NCBI RefSeq assembly: GCF_004795745.1
Contig: NZ_SDGV01000004.1
Coordinates: 62,001-126,000 of the forward strand
Length of the DNA stretch: 64,000 bases
DNA from: Vagococcus silagei
Lineage (GTDB): Bacteria; Bacillota; Bacilli; Lactobacillales; Vagococcaceae
Direction of reading: 5' to 3'
Every line of letters starts with the position of its first letter. Within the stretch, counting starts at the first letter, position 1. The notes below the pieces were generated by a model. That model was given only the letters and a program-made list of their open reading frames with translations, did not search any database and was not told where the DNA came from. A program made the translations under genes and the position numbers. Of the stretch, positions 53,196 to 63,050 are shown piece after piece.

Positions 53196-54101
53196 ATGTT
53201 AAAAAAAATATTCTTTTCAATTACTTTTATCGTACTAACAAGTACTGTTGCCTTCGCTGGTTATACTTATTATCAAATTCATTCTACCTTAGATGTCATC
53301 GAATCAAGAACTCCTAATACATCAAAACTTAAAGCAGCTCAAAAACAAAATGTATCCGAACTACTCTCACAAAATTTAAATATCTTAATTCTCGGTATCG
53401 ATAGCGGCGGCTTAGGCAGAACTGATCAAGGACGTTCTGATGCTATCTTTTTAATGAACGCTAATTTTGAAAGTAATAAACATCAATTGTTTAGCTTTGA
53501 ACGTGACTTACTTGTACCAATCGCTAACTTAGAAAAAGAAGATAAATTAAATGCCGCATATGCTTTTGGAGGACCAGAAACAGCAATACAAACATTGGAA
53601 AATTTGCTCAAAATTGATATTCCTTACTATCTTACAATTGATTTTAAAGGATTTGACGACATTTTGAAAATTATTGGCCCAGTAGAAGTCAATAATCCAT
53701 TAGATTTTGACTACGACGGTCATCATTTTAATAAAGGTAAAATCAAACTTGAACCTCATCAGGCTCTGGCATGGGTACGAATGCGTTATGACGACCCTGA
53801 TGGTAACCTCGGACGACAACGAAGACAACAAGAGCTGATTAAACAAATCTCATCTCAACTATTAACCATTCAAAATATTTCAACATTACCAAAACTTGCT
53901 AATACACTTGGGGATCATGTTCAAACAAACTTGCCATTAAACGAACTTATTCTGGCACTTAATACAAAACTTATTCAATTTGATTTTGCAACGGATCAAG
54001 TAACTGGTGACACACAAATGATTGATGGCGGCTCATATGAAATCATCTCTGATGCAGAAATCAACCGCATTCAAACAAAATTGAATCACACTAATTCTTA
54101 A
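53196..54101 (+). CDS. LytR-CpsA-Psr (LCP) family cell-wall protein
   Basis: A 301-aa LCP enzyme, a family that attaches wall teichoic acid or polysaccharide to peptidoglycan. One N-terminal transmembrane helix (about residues 6-26) anchors an outside domain with the core motifs LILGIDSGG, GRSDAIFLMN, SFERDLLVPI and ALAWVRMRYDDPDGNLGRQRRQQELI. The ATG at 53196 was chosen because AGAGGAGG is 8 bp upstream; a TTG at 53172 gives eight extra residues. A two-component system follows 85 bp downstream. Confidence 0.93.
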   Translation: MLKKIFFSITFIVLTSTVAFAGYTYYQIHSTLDVIESRTPNTSKLKAAQKQNVSELLSQNLNILILGIDSGGLGRTDQGRSDAIFLMNANFESNKHQLFSFERDLLVPIANLEKEDKLNAAYAFGGPETAIQTLENLLKIDIPYYLTIDFKGFDDILKIIGPVEVNNPLDFDYDGHHFNKGKIKLEPHQALAWVRMRYDDPDGNLGRQRRQQELIKQISSQLLTIQNISTLPKLANTLGDHVQTNLPLNELILALNTKLIQFDFATDQVTGDTQMIDGGSYEIISDAEINRIQTKLNHTNS

Positions 54102-54186
54102 GAAATATTAAGAAAATATTTCGGACTTCTCAATCTCTCAGATATTCAAATTTGTTAGAGTAAAAAAAAACCTAAGGAGATTTAAA

Positions 54187-54846
54187 ATGAAAATTTTAAT
54201 TGCTGAAGACGATTTAAGTATTAATACACTACTTGCAAAAAGTCTTAAGAAACACGGTTATCACCCAATCCCAACCTTCGATGGACTTGAGGCCTGTAAC
54301 GTTGCTGAAACAGAAACAGTTGATTTCGCGATAATTGATATTATGCTCCCAAAAATAAATGGTTGGGAGCTTTTTGAGTATCTAAAAGAATTTAATATCC
54401 CAACAATATTTTTAACAGCAAAAGATCAACCACAAGACAAAATTAAAGGTTTAACGCTTGGTGCAGACGATTATATGACAAAACCTTTTGATATTCTTGA
54501 ACTCATTGCCCGAATTGAAACAATTCGCAGACGTATTTTCGGCACAAATGCGAGTCAAACTTTGCTTAGATTACCAAAACTAGAAGTGGACACATTCAAT
54601 AAAAAAGTAACTTTTAAAAATAAAAACATACCGCTGACGCCAAAAGAATTTCAATTACTTTGTGTCTTAGTTGCTCACAATAAAATTGTTTTATCACGCG
54701 AACAACTTTATCAAATTGTTTGGAGAAAAGAATTTAATCCCGAAACACGAACGCTTGACTTACACATTCAACGCTTGCGGCAAAAAATGTTCCAAACAGG
54801 CGAACTCAGCACAATCTATGGCTTGGGCTATGTTTTGGAGCTTTAG
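54187..54846 (+). CDS. OmpR-family response regulator
   Basis: The 219-aa regulator has a receiver domain (EDD at residues 7-9, phospho-acceptor D51 in IIDIMLP, K in TKPFD) and a winged-helix domain (LTPKEFQLLCVLVAH, ending RLRQKM...GLGYVLEL). The histidine kinase gene begins 2 bp after its stop, so they form one pair. AAGGAG precedes the ATG. Likely targets are the flanking envelope genes. Confidence 0.94.
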   Translation: MKILIAEDDLSINTLLAKSLKKHGYHPIPTFDGLEACNVAETETVDFAIIDIMLPKINGWELFEYLKEFNIPTIFLTAKDQPQDKIKGLTLGADDYMTKPFDILELIARIETIRRRIFGTNASQTLLRLPKLEVDTFNKKVTFKNKNIPLTPKEFQLLCVLVAHNKIVLSREQLYQIVWRKEFNPETRTLDLHIQRLRQKMFQTGELSTIYGLGYVLEL

Positions 54847-54848
54847 TA

Positions 54849-56228
54849 ATGAAATACTTTGCGAAGATTTACTATTATGTCTTTATTAGTCTGCTTATTT
54901 TATTTGGTGTCATTAGTTTTTTTGTTTTAGATCGCACTTTACAAAATACTTTAAAACAAGAAAAAGAAACTGCTATTTCTAAAGAACAGATTGTCTATCT
55001 CTTGATTCATTCGAAATTACCAGATATTAAAGAAGAATCTAATTTACATCAACTAGGGGAATTTGTCAGTCAAACGAGTCAAGAACAGTTTATGATCTTT
55101 TCTAAATCTGGTGAAAATCTTTACACCTCAAATACCGCCTTAAAAAACTGGAAATTCGAGAAAGAATTTCCAACTAAGGAAGGTAAGTTACTGATTAGTG
55201 ATATCCACGGTGAACCTAAGAATCGCTATTTAATATTAACTGAAAAAATACCCAATAGTCCCTATTACTTAGCTTACATCGATCCTTTAAAAGACTACAA
55301 TCGAACGAATCAAGAACTAAAAATGATGTATTTCATGTTGTTGATTGCCATTACGTTTTTGAGTGCTTTAATCGCCCTACTCCTAGCCAATATGTTAGTT
55401 AGACCCATTAAACAACTGATTCGTGTTACAACTGACATTACCAAAGGGGAAATCAAACGTCGTGCCCCGGAATATACAACAGATGAATTAGGCGAACTAG
55501 GACAAAGTTTGAATCAAATGACTGATAAACTAAATGCCGATATTGATCAGATTACCAAACTGAAAACGGAACAAGATCTTTTTCTTGCGAATCTCTCACA
55601 TGAAATCCGCACACCCTTAACTTCAATTATTGGCTATTCACAAATATTGCAATGGAGTCCGTTACCTCAAGATGATCTTGAATCAATCCAATTTATTCAT
55701 TCAGAAAGTCAACGCTTAGCTAATCTTTCAAATGATTTAATAAAGCTTAGTCAACTTGCCACTTATCCGATTGAACTTCAAGAAATATCCACAGAAGCAA
55801 TCAAAGCGGACCTACACTCATTTATACTTGCAACACTAAAAAAAACACAAATTATCATACTACTAAAAGCAGATACTTTATCGCTCGATAAAAATTTATT
55901 CAAGCTATTGGCCTATAATATTTTAAGTAATAGTCTCCGTGTTTTACCTGACGATGGCCAGATTACGATTACAGGCGAACCAACTTCCAAGACAGAGTAC
56001 ACCCTTACGTTCTGTGATAACGGTCCTGGCATTCCTGAACACATTTTAGAACATGTAACAGAAGCTTTTGTCACAACAAATGAAGCACGCGATGATCACC
56101 ATCTCGGCTTAGGTCTTTCGATTGTCAAAAAAGTAGTAACTTTGCATCATAGTACCCTCCAAATTATGTCATCTCAAAGTGAAGGAACAAAAATTACCGT
56201 CACTCTAAAACGAGGAAAATCATTATGA
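54849..56228 (+). CDS. Membrane sensor histidine kinase
   Basis: A 459-aa kinase. Transmembrane helices at about residues 8-27 and 158-180 flank an outside sensor of about 130 residues. The HAMP domain (about 180-235) precedes the HisKA box LANLSHEIRTPLTS with H251. The ATPase domain has an N-box NILSNSL and G1 DNGPGIPE, G2 GLGLSIVKK. The stop overlaps the next gene's ATG by 4 bp. The signal is unknown. Confidence 0.94.
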   Translation: MKYFAKIYYYVFISLLILFGVISFFVLDRTLQNTLKQEKETAISKEQIVYLLIHSKLPDIKEESNLHQLGEFVSQTSQEQFMIFSKSGENLYTSNTALKNWKFEKEFPTKEGKLLISDIHGEPKNRYLILTEKIPNSPYYLAYIDPLKDYNRTNQELKMMYFMLLIAITFLSALIALLLANMLVRPIKQLIRVTTDITKGEIKRRAPEYTTDELGELGQSLNQMTDKLNADIDQITKLKTEQDLFLANLSHEIRTPLTSIIGYSQILQWSPLPQDDLESIQFIHSESQRLANLSNDLIKLSQLATYPIELQEISTEAIKADLHSFILATLKKTQIIILLKADTLSLDKNLFKLLAYNILSNSLRVLPDDGQITITGEPTSKTEYTLTFCDNGPGIPEHILEHVTEAFVTTNEARDDHHLGLGLSIVKKVVTLHHSTLQIMSSQSEGTKITVTLKRGKSL

Positions 56229-56857
56229 AACATTTAAATCTATTTTTATTTTCAATTTCCGGCATACTCCTAGCAGTATTACTTTTCAGTCCGTCTATCA
56301 TTGAAAAAAGAAGCTACAATACAAGCGAAAGCTTAACTGTAAATCGCGAACAACTAAATAATAATAAGGCAGAAAAAATACCTGAAAAACTACAACTTAT
56401 TCAAAAAGCTAATTACAGTTTAGGTCAAACTGCCTTTGATAAAGAAAAAATATTATCCTTAAACACCGCCTTAGATCATTTTCTTGAGAAGGCGGATTTA
56501 AAACATGAATCACTTATTATCACGCGAGCTACCCCAAATATCATTAAAGAATTAGTGGTTTGGCAAGTGCAATTCATGTCTTCGACAACCGATATTTCAG
56601 GCTCATTTGTCTATGATGAATCATCAGAAAAAATTCTTCAACTTGAATATTTCGGTATCCATCCTTATTCAAATGGCAACGAAAAACAATTGATTACAAT
56701 CTATTTAGACTATTTAAAGATCGAAGCTCATCAAGAAAAAAAAACACAACAAGTCACAACAATTAAATTGAAAAATGATTATGACATTGCATTTTATATT
56801 GCGCCCAAAGTCATTCTTCTTAATTTCCCTCAAGAAAATGACTATCTGAATGAGTAA
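56225..56857 (+). CDS. Unrecognised membrane-anchored protein coupled to the kinase
   Basis: A 210-aa protein with one N-terminal transmembrane helix (about residues 5-22), then an outside domain with no family I recognise. Its start overlaps the kinase stop by 4 bp (ATGA), a sign of translational coupling. Bitopic proteins in this position often modulate their kinase (as YycH/YycI do for WalK), but no sequence likeness was seen. It could also be a wall-acting factor. Confidence 0.75.
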   Translation: MKHLNLFLFSISGILLAVLLFSPSIIEKRSYNTSESLTVNREQLNNNKAEKIPEKLQLIQKANYSLGQTAFDKEKILSLNTALDHFLEKADLKHESLIITRATPNIIKELVVWQVQFMSSTTDISGSFVYDESSEKILQLEYFGIHPYSNGNEKQLITIYLDYLKIEAHQEKKTQQVTTIKLKNDYDIAFYIAPKVILLNFPQENDYLNE

Positions 56858-56924
56858 CAAGATACAAAGAAGATACATTTCATTGTTATTCTTTTATTAA
56901 TGATTAAACTGAAAGGACAAAACA

Positions 56925-57785
56925 ATGAAACGACAACAACATAAAAAAAGAAGAATTATATTTTCATATAGTTTTTTGGGTACTATCATTCTTTTGCTTA
57001 TTTTAGCAAAAGTCGCAAGTGGAATAGAAAAAGATGGTCTCCTTGAAAACACAACGCAATCTTCAAAAACTAAGGAAGTCACAAAGAAGCAAAGTTCAAC
57101 TGAAAATAAAGTCATTATTTCAGAGACACTAACAACTTCTAGCCAAACAACCGAATCAACTACAGAAGAACAGAAATTGGAAAAAGCTATTTCATTAACA
57201 TTTGACGATGGTCCTAGTCCTGTCACATCACCAAAAATTCTCGATACACTAAAATCAGAAAATGTAACAGCAACCTTCTTTTTACTAGGGCAAAATGTTT
57301 CCGGCAGTGAACAAATTGTAAAGCAAATCAAAAATGAAGGACATGAAATAGGTAGTCATTCGCAGTCACATCCGTTATTAACATCGCTTGATGAAGCATC
57401 TCTAAAAAGTGAGTTTTCAAAAAGTGATACCGCGATTAAAAATGCAACTGGTGAAAAACCACGCTACGTTCGCCCGCCATATGGTGCTGCCAAAAAACGC
57501 GAAGCTGAGATTATTAATCGGCCGCTAATCGAATGGTCAGTCGACTCTCTAGATTGGCAATCTAAAAATAAAGCAGCAATTATCCAACAAGTTGTTGCTA
57601 ATACTTATCCAGGATCAATTATTCTCATGCACGATATTCAACCTGCAACGGCTGAAGCTCTTCCAGATATTATCAAGCAATTAAAAGAGCAGGAATATCA
57701 ATTTGTATCTATCAGTGAACTACTAGATAATCCGACCGATATTGCCCACTATTTCGGTGCTAATGATCATAAGATTGTTGATTAA
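56925..57785 (+). CDS. Peptidoglycan/polysaccharide deacetylase (NodB domain)
   Basis: A 286-aa extracellular deacetylase. One transmembrane helix (about residues 12-29) anchors it, followed by a Ser/Thr/Glu-rich linker (about 35-85) and the NodB domain. The metal triad is D95 (TFDDGPS), H145 and H149 (GSHSQSHP). RPPYGA and ILMHDIQP complete the fold. It probably deacetylates GlcNAc of peptidoglycan (PgdA type), giving lysozyme resistance. It ends at a bidirectional terminator. Confidence 0.93.
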   Translation: MKRQQHKKRRIIFSYSFLGTIILLLILAKVASGIEKDGLLENTTQSSKTKEVTKKQSSTENKVIISETLTTSSQTTESTTEEQKLEKAISLTFDDGPSPVTSPKILDTLKSENVTATFFLLGQNVSGSEQIVKQIKNEGHEIGSHSQSHPLLTSLDEASLKSEFSKSDTAIKNATGEKPRYVRPPYGAAKKREAEIINRPLIEWSVDSLDWQSKNKAAIIQQVVANTYPGSIILMHDIQPATAEALPDIIKQLKEQEYQFVSISELLDNPTDIAHYFGANDHKIVD

Positions 57786-57804
57786 TTTTAACTAGATAAA
57801 AAAC

Positions 57805-57840
57805 AAAGAGACTGTGACCTACTTATGTCACAGTCTCTTT
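57805..57840. terminator. Bidirectional terminator between the deacetylase and the adhesin
   Basis: A 14-bp stem, AAAGAGACTGTGAC with GTCACAGTCTCTTT, is perfect. T-rich stretches follow on both strands. It belongs to the same sequence family as the hairpins at 29552 and 37243. Confidence 0.92.
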
Positions 57841-57856
57841 CCTATTTTTTGTTCAA

Positions 57857-60800
57857 TTATTTCTTAAGTGGTTTTCTTTTTCTTAAAGCAATCACAATAA
57901 TTGCCATTGTCATCACTAAAAGTCCCATTTTTACAATAAAAATTTGTTTCGTTTCACCAGTTTGAGGTAATGTTTTAGTCCCTTTTTTTGGCGTTACTTT
58001 ATTTTTGACAACAGTTGCTTTTTCTTTCTCAGCTTTTGGTTGTTCTTTTTTTGAATCCTGAGGTTTCTCGTCTTTATTAATTGGATTTTGTGGTTCTTTA
58101 TCCTTTGGCACAACCTCTTCCCCGGGTTTAACATCAACGATCATGCGACCATTTGCAACAGTCTCAATTGTCCAACCATTATTTTCAACCGAAATGACAA
58201 TCTGACGTTTTCCTTGATCAATAAGGTAATCATTTGGTGCTTTAGTCTCCACTAATTCGTAGGTACCAAATTTTAAATCTGTTACTTCAGCAATTCCTGC
58301 TTCATTTGTTGTTATGGCATACGTTTCAGTAGGATTTTCAATTGATGTTAACTTAAATGTAGCTCCTGCTAAAACAATTTCAGGATGATTCGCATCTACT
58401 TTTAATAAACGAAAATTACCAGTCTTAGGTTCAGCGGGAATTTCTATTATTGGCATATTCCCAACTGAGACATGCTCTTTTTGTCCTTTTTCAATTGTGA
58501 TTGTACGTGATGTATGATTTGTTTCATAACCCACAGGTGCTTTAGTTTCAATTAATTCGTATTGACCAACTGGTATTTTATCAAGTTGAGCAATGCCACT
58601 TGCATTGGTCACTAATTCAAATTTTACTGTTACATCAGTTTTTGATTGTAACGTGAAAATTGCGCCCGACAGAGTTTCACTTTGATTTTTTTCATTATAT
58701 TTCGTTAATAATAACGATCCAAACTCTTGACTTGGTTCAACTGGGACCCAAGGTTTTACTTTTTGATTTGAAATCGTTAAATCAACTTCACTTTGCTCTC
58801 TAGTTATTTGAACTGTTCGAATCGATTCATCTCTTTGATAACCATCTGGCGCTTGAATCTCTTCAAGTTGATAGTTACCCAAATCTAGCTCTTCAAAATA
58901 AATTTCACCTAACTGATTTGTCGTTAGCGTTTCTTCAAAAAGACCATCGATAGCAGAAAGCTTAAAGACTGCTCCTGCTAAATATTTCGTTGCATCAGTT
59001 GCATCCACTTTATGAATAACCAATTTCCCTTTTTCACGATTTGGTTTTGTTGGTTGATCCATTTTGGTGTTTGTTACAAGTAGATTCGTTTCGCGATTAC
59101 CAGCTTGGTCTTCAATTACTTCGATTTCTTTTGGCGTTTGATCCAACATATATCCTGCCGGAGCTGTCACCTCACGTACAACATACTTACCAAATGGTAA
59201 TTCATTAACTATCGCTTGTCCATTGGCATCAGTGGTTACCGTTTTAACTAATTCAGAATTTAACGACGCGCTACTGATTTCAAATACTGCATCCGCTAAT
59301 CCTTGCGTTATATCTGTTGAATCTACCTTTTCTAAAGTTAACTGACCCAATTTTTCAACATTTGTGACAGTAAAGCCAACCTTCTCATCACCAGTAATAC
59401 TGTTTTCAAGACGAGTATTCGTTGTCAATTCTTTCACACCATAGTTTAGTTTCTGATAAACCACTTTACCGTCTTCCGTTGTGACACGTTTTGAAGTCGG
59501 TAAATCTTTAAATGTAGCTTGCCATTCATTTTTTTCTGATAAAACTACTTTGTAATCAAAATTTTCTTTTTCGTTAACTGTTAAGACCATCTCAACAGGT
59601 TGTATCAATGACTTGTCTTTAACTTGCCATTTTTTTGATACTTGAATTTCAGTCTTCTTGATGATTGGCTGGTTACTAATTTCTAAGACACCTTGAGCAT
59701 CAAGCTTCTCTTCATTAGCTAAAGTAATACTTACTTGACCATCCTTCACCGTAACTTGATAAATAGCATCTGTTTTTTGATAGCCTTTTGGTGCTGATAA
59801 TTCGCGCAATGTATACTTTCCATCTGTAAGTTGGTTAAACACTAACATGCCCTCTGCATCTGAAATTGCAGTGATTTGTTTTTCACCTTTTATCAATCCA
59901 AATTCTGCACCTTGCAAGGCTTTACCATCAAGTTCGCTGGTTTTTATAATTTTAAATTGACCAAGTTTTGCTGGTATTTTTTTATTTGTAAAAGTAACTT
60001 TTCCTGAATCAGTCACCTTTTTTGCTGCTTCAAGTGTAAAATTCTTACGTTCTGAAACTGATAACGTTTCTTCAACTGTATATTGAATTAATTTTCCTGC
60101 ATCGTCAAATTTATCTAATCCTTTAAAAATCAAACTTTTTTGACCCGCATCTAAACTTGCTTGACGGATTGTTTTATCATCTTGTTTTAAATTAAAAATT
60201 ACGTTTGCTGCATTTTTTTCTGGATTATTAAGCTGTTCACCTTTCTCATCTTGCCATTTTTTGGTAATCTCAATATCAACTTTTTCAAATGCTTTATTTG
60301 TAACGGTTAAGACTGCTTTTTTCCCCATTTGAATTCTGATGAATTCTTGTTGCTCCGACTGATGATAACCTTTTGGCGCTTTTACTTCACTAATTGCATA
60401 AATTCCAGCATCAAGTTCAATTTCTTGTCCGTCTGCATTTACGACTTTTGCAATTCCTGTTTCATCAGACAACGAAGTTTGATAACGTTTCTTCGGATTA
60501 TTTTTCTCACTAATTTCAAATTGTGCACCGGTCAGTGGTTCACCAGTTTCTTCATCACGTTTCATGATTTCCAACTGACCTTGACCTGTTTCACCATATC
60601 CCCAAGCACTTTCATTAAAAGAAAAATGGGCATTTGATAAATCTATTAAATCCTCACCTGGTTGGTTCAATTTCAAATTCGCTGTATTTTTAATATCAAT
60701 TTTTTCGCCAGGTTTACCTGTACCATCGTATTCTGTTTGATAACGAACTAGATAGTAACGGTAGATTGTCTGCCCTTGATTAGTTTTGCCTAATGGATTT

Positions 60801-61669
60801 CCATCTAAATGAGCTGCAAAACCATTGTTCTTATAATCAATCTTAACAACATTTGTCACATCATGACTGCTACCATAGCCACGGCCCATCTCGGTACCAT
60901 TTTTATTCGTATAAACAAACGGCACTTCAGAAATACGAATTGAACCTGGGATAACACGATGATGTTCTGATGGAATATCTTCAAAGATTAAGAGACCTTT
61001 AGCATAGTCCTTTTCATTGACAACATTCACTTCAGCTGCCCAATCAAATGTACCATAACCATCTTGACTCATTGCATGCTTATACACTGGCGTATGTTTC
61101 AAACCAAATGTACCATCAGATAATCCACCCGATGTGCCATTATCAACTTCAATTTCTTGATTTATCAATTCTTTACCGTTAACCGTAACGATGATTTGTT
61201 CTTTTCCTTTACTCTTTTGGACGGTTGCATTAAAGATGAAACCACCTTTACGATTTACTAAACCTTCAATTTCTTCCGTAAAAGTAAAGCGATACGCGTT
61301 TTTAGACTCATCATAAGTTCCCTTAGCAAAAATTATTTTGCCATTAGGACTAGTCAAATTCAGCACACCATGTGCTCCTTTTAGAATTTTAGGTAATTCG
61401 ACTTCAAAATAATCCCCCGCTTGCCAAGTTTTATCACTCGAATCGTTCGGTAGTTCCCATTCACCACTAAAAAAGACTCTATCACCTGCTCTAAGTTTTG
61501 CTCCAGGTTCAACATCTTTACCTGTTTGATCTTTAAAAGACAATTTTTTCACAATATTATTGTGATTTGATTGTTCTGCATACACTTGTCGTTGTGGTAT
61601 AATCGCTATTCCTATCACAATAAATAACATAACAACAATATTTATTAAATTCCCCGCTTTTCTCCCCAC
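57857..61669 (-). CDS. LPXTG-anchored surface adhesin with SpaA/Cna_B repeats
   Basis: A 1270-aa surface protein. A signal peptide (residues 1-31, ending VYA) is followed by a putative ligand-binding head (about 40-355, collagen/fibrinogen-adhesin type) and eight stalk units: SpaA-like units begin near 366, 570, 775, 876, 977 and 1076, and Cna_B-like units near 463 and 676. Each SpaA unit has the E-x-x-APxGY-type ending (TAPAGY, QAPDGY, KAPVGY) expected of intramolecular isopeptide bonds. A Lys/Pro/Glu-rich wall segment, LPQTG at 1234-1238, a helix and RKRKPLKK complete the sorting signal. It starts with GTG at 61669. No sortase gene is near. Confidence 0.93.
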   Translation of the reverse strand: MGRKAGNLINIVVMLFIVIGIAIIPQRQVYAEQSNHNNIVKKLSFKDQTGKDVEPGAKLRAGDRVFFSGEWELPNDSSDKTWQAGDYFEVELPKILKGAHGVLNLTSPNGKIIFAKGTYDESKNAYRFTFTEEIEGLVNRKGGFIFNATVQKSKGKEQIIVTVNGKELINQEIEVDNGTSGGLSDGTFGLKHTPVYKHAMSQDGYGTFDWAAEVNVVNEKDYAKGLLIFEDIPSEHHRVIPGSIRISEVPFVYTNKNGTEMGRGYGSSHDVTNVVKIDYKNNGFAAHLDGNPLGKTNQGQTIYRYYLVRYQTEYDGTGKPGEKIDIKNTANLKLNQPGEDLIDLSNAHFSFNESAWGYGETGQGQLEIMKRDEETGEPLTGAQFEISEKNNPKKRYQTSLSDETGIAKVVNADGQEIELDAGIYAISEVKAPKGYHQSEQQEFIRIQMGKKAVLTVTNKAFEKVDIEITKKWQDEKGEQLNNPEKNAANVIFNLKQDDKTIRQASLDAGQKSLIFKGLDKFDDAGKLIQYTVEETLSVSERKNFTLEAAKKVTDSGKVTFTNKKIPAKLGQFKIIKTSELDGKALQGAEFGLIKGEKQITAISDAEGMLVFNQLTDGKYTLRELSAPKGYQKTDAIYQVTVKDGQVSITLANEEKLDAQGVLEISNQPIIKKTEIQVSKKWQVKDKSLIQPVEMVLTVNEKENFDYKVVLSEKNEWQATFKDLPTSKRVTTEDGKVVYQKLNYGVKELTTNTRLENSITGDEKVGFTVTNVEKLGQLTLEKVDSTDITQGLADAVFEISSASLNSELVKTVTTDANGQAIVNELPFGKYVVREVTAPAGYMLDQTPKEIEVIEDQAGNRETNLLVTNTKMDQPTKPNREKGKLVIHKVDATDATKYLAGAVFKLSAIDGLFEETLTTNQLGEIYFEELDLGNYQLEEIQAPDGYQRDESIRTVQITREQSEVDLTISNQKVKPWVPVEPSQEFGSLLLTKYNEKNQSETLSGAIFTLQSKTDVTVKFELVTNASGIAQLDKIPVGQYELIETKAPVGYETNHTSRTITIEKGQKEHVSVGNMPIIEIPAEPKTGNFRLLKVDANHPEIVLAGATFKLTSIENPTETYAITTNEAGIAEVTDLKFGTYELVETKAPNDYLIDQGKRQIVISVENNGWTIETVANGRMIVDVKPGEEVVPKDKEPQNPINKDEKPQDSKKEQPKAEKEKATVVKNKVTPKKGTKTLPQTGETKQIFIVKMGLLVMTMAIIVIALRKRKPLKK

Positions 61670-61862
61670 TAAATACGCACTTCCTATCTTATTTTATCTT
61701 TTCACGTTTATATAAACGTACTGCTTCACACGAACAAATAGAATAGTATCACACAGGTTTTTATTTTATTTTTCTACTTTTTCTTATCAATATGCAAATT
61801 TAGGGAAGAAGATTTCAAGTTATTAAATATTGTATGCATATCTTTAATATTCGACAAAAAAA

Positions 61863-61886
61863 GAACACCCATACTTATGGATGTTC
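61863..61886 (-). terminator. Terminator of the DUF1622 gene
   Basis: An 11-bp stem GAACACCCATA with TATGGATGTTC (one wobble) is followed by TTTTTTT on the minus strand. Confidence 0.85.
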
Positions 61887-61954
61887 ATAAAAAAATATCT
61901 TATTTTTTATTTAAATTTTATTTTATTATAAGAATTATTCTCATTTTGACGTTT

Positions 61955-62293
61955 TTATTGTTCAGTTTGTTCCATTTCCTTCCCTAAAAAATACGAAATC
62001 GCAGTTCTAATCACGACAACACCTGCCAATATAAGAATATCTTCAATTGAGGGATTCAAAATTGTCTCAATAATATCCGATGCAATCAATACTTCTAAGC
62101 TTAATAAAATATATGAGCCTAAATAAAGCTTGATTCGATTGTTGTTTTTGACATTTGTAAAACGATCGTCTTGCTTTGCTTCATTTTTAATAAAATCTAT
62201 AACTGCTTTACCAACTCCAAATAATAAAATTAAGATTGAAAAACCATTTAAAATTAAGATTATCATTTCGACTAATTCGGTTAAATAATACAT
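61955..62293 (-). CDS. DUF1622 family membrane protein
   Basis: A 112-aa membrane protein with three hydrophobic segments (about residues 5-27, 52-70 and 82-102). The stretch LYLGSYILLSLEVLIASDIIETI is the DUF1622 signature (SYILLSLEVLIASD). Function unknown. It lies 57 bp downstream of rpoE but is separated by the rpoE terminator. Confidence 0.85.
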   Translation of the reverse strand: MYYLTELVEMIILILNGFSILILLFGVGKAVIDFIKNEAKQDDRFTNVKNNNRIKLYLGSYILLSLEVLIASDIIETILNPSIEDILILAGVVVIRTAISYFLGKEMEQTEQ

Positions 62294-62316
62294 TTAATCA
62301 CCATCTTTCCAAAAAA

Positions 62317-62340
62317 GAAGGCTGCGTTAAGCAAGCCTTC
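62317..62340 (-). terminator. Terminator of rpoE
   Basis: A 10-bp stem (GAAGGCTTGC with GCAGCCTTC, near perfect) is followed by TTTTTT on the minus strand. It lies about 10 bp past the rpoE stop. Confidence 0.9.
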
Positions 62341-62350
62341 CCCTCAAAAT

Positions 62351-62965
62351 TTATTCTTCAACTTTTTCTTCGTCTTCTTCATCAGATTCATCAAATAAAT
62401 CTTCATCATCAACAATTGTTAAATCTTCTTCGACTCCCTCTGGAACCTCATCTTCATCAACATCATTATCTGCTCCAATTTCGGTTAAATCAGATGTATA
62501 TTGTTTGATTTCTTTTGAATCATCTTCATCTTCATCGTAAAGATCGTCTTCTTCGTCTTCGTCATTTAATTCAGCGTCTTCTGGATCATCATCGTTATAA
62601 TCAATCGCATCTTCATCTTGTCCGATAAAGGCGTTAACTTTTTTACGTTTTTTACGACGTGGAGTGTCTTCTTCATCTTCATCAATTCCTGAAACTTCTT
62701 CATCAATTGAATCAATCGGATACCAGCCGCGTAAGCCCCAACGATTATCCCCTAAAGAAATAAAACTACCATCAATATTTAAGTCTGTATAAAATTGAGG
62801 TAAAATTGTTCTGATTTCACTGTCTGATTTTTCTAAATACGCTTGGATTTGATTTACTAAATCGGAAAAATCCATAATATCGCCATGCTGTTCTAATATA
62901 GCATGCGCTACTTCAATCATTGATAATTCACTTTTAATATTGCCATCTAATGCTTTTATTTCCAA
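62351..62965 (-). CDS. rpoE: DNA-directed RNA polymerase delta subunit
   Basis: The 204-aa delta subunit of Firmicute RNA polymerase. The N-terminal HARE-HTH domain covers about residues 10-85 ([28 protein letters not shown]). The second half is almost all Asp and Glu, with a basic patch RRKKRKKV. It favours recycling of polymerase. The start is taken as TTG at 62965 (MEIKALDG by family comparison), with AAAGGA upstream; a GTG at 62974 is possible. Confidence 0.95.
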   Translation of the reverse strand: MEIKALDGNIKSELSMIEVAHAILEQHGDIMDFSDLVNQIQAYLEKSDSEIRTILPQFYTDLNIDGSFISLGDNRWGLRGWYPIDSIDEEVSGIDEDEEDTPRRKKRKKVNAFIGQDEDAIDYNDDDPEDAELNDEDEEDDLYDEDEDDSKEIKQYTSDLTEIGADNDVDEDEVPEGVEEDLTIVDDEDLFDESDEEDEEKVEE

Positions 62966-63050
62966 CCGGCACACGTCCTTTCACAGTCTACTCTCTATAA
63001 TACAATAAACTGAACCTAAAATGCAATTACCTATTTCATTTTTTTTACAC

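Noticed and set aside
62236-62508. His/Leu-rich plus-strand frame opposite rpoE
   Set aside because: Antisense of the acidic Asp/Glu tail of rpoE, which always gives such frames.
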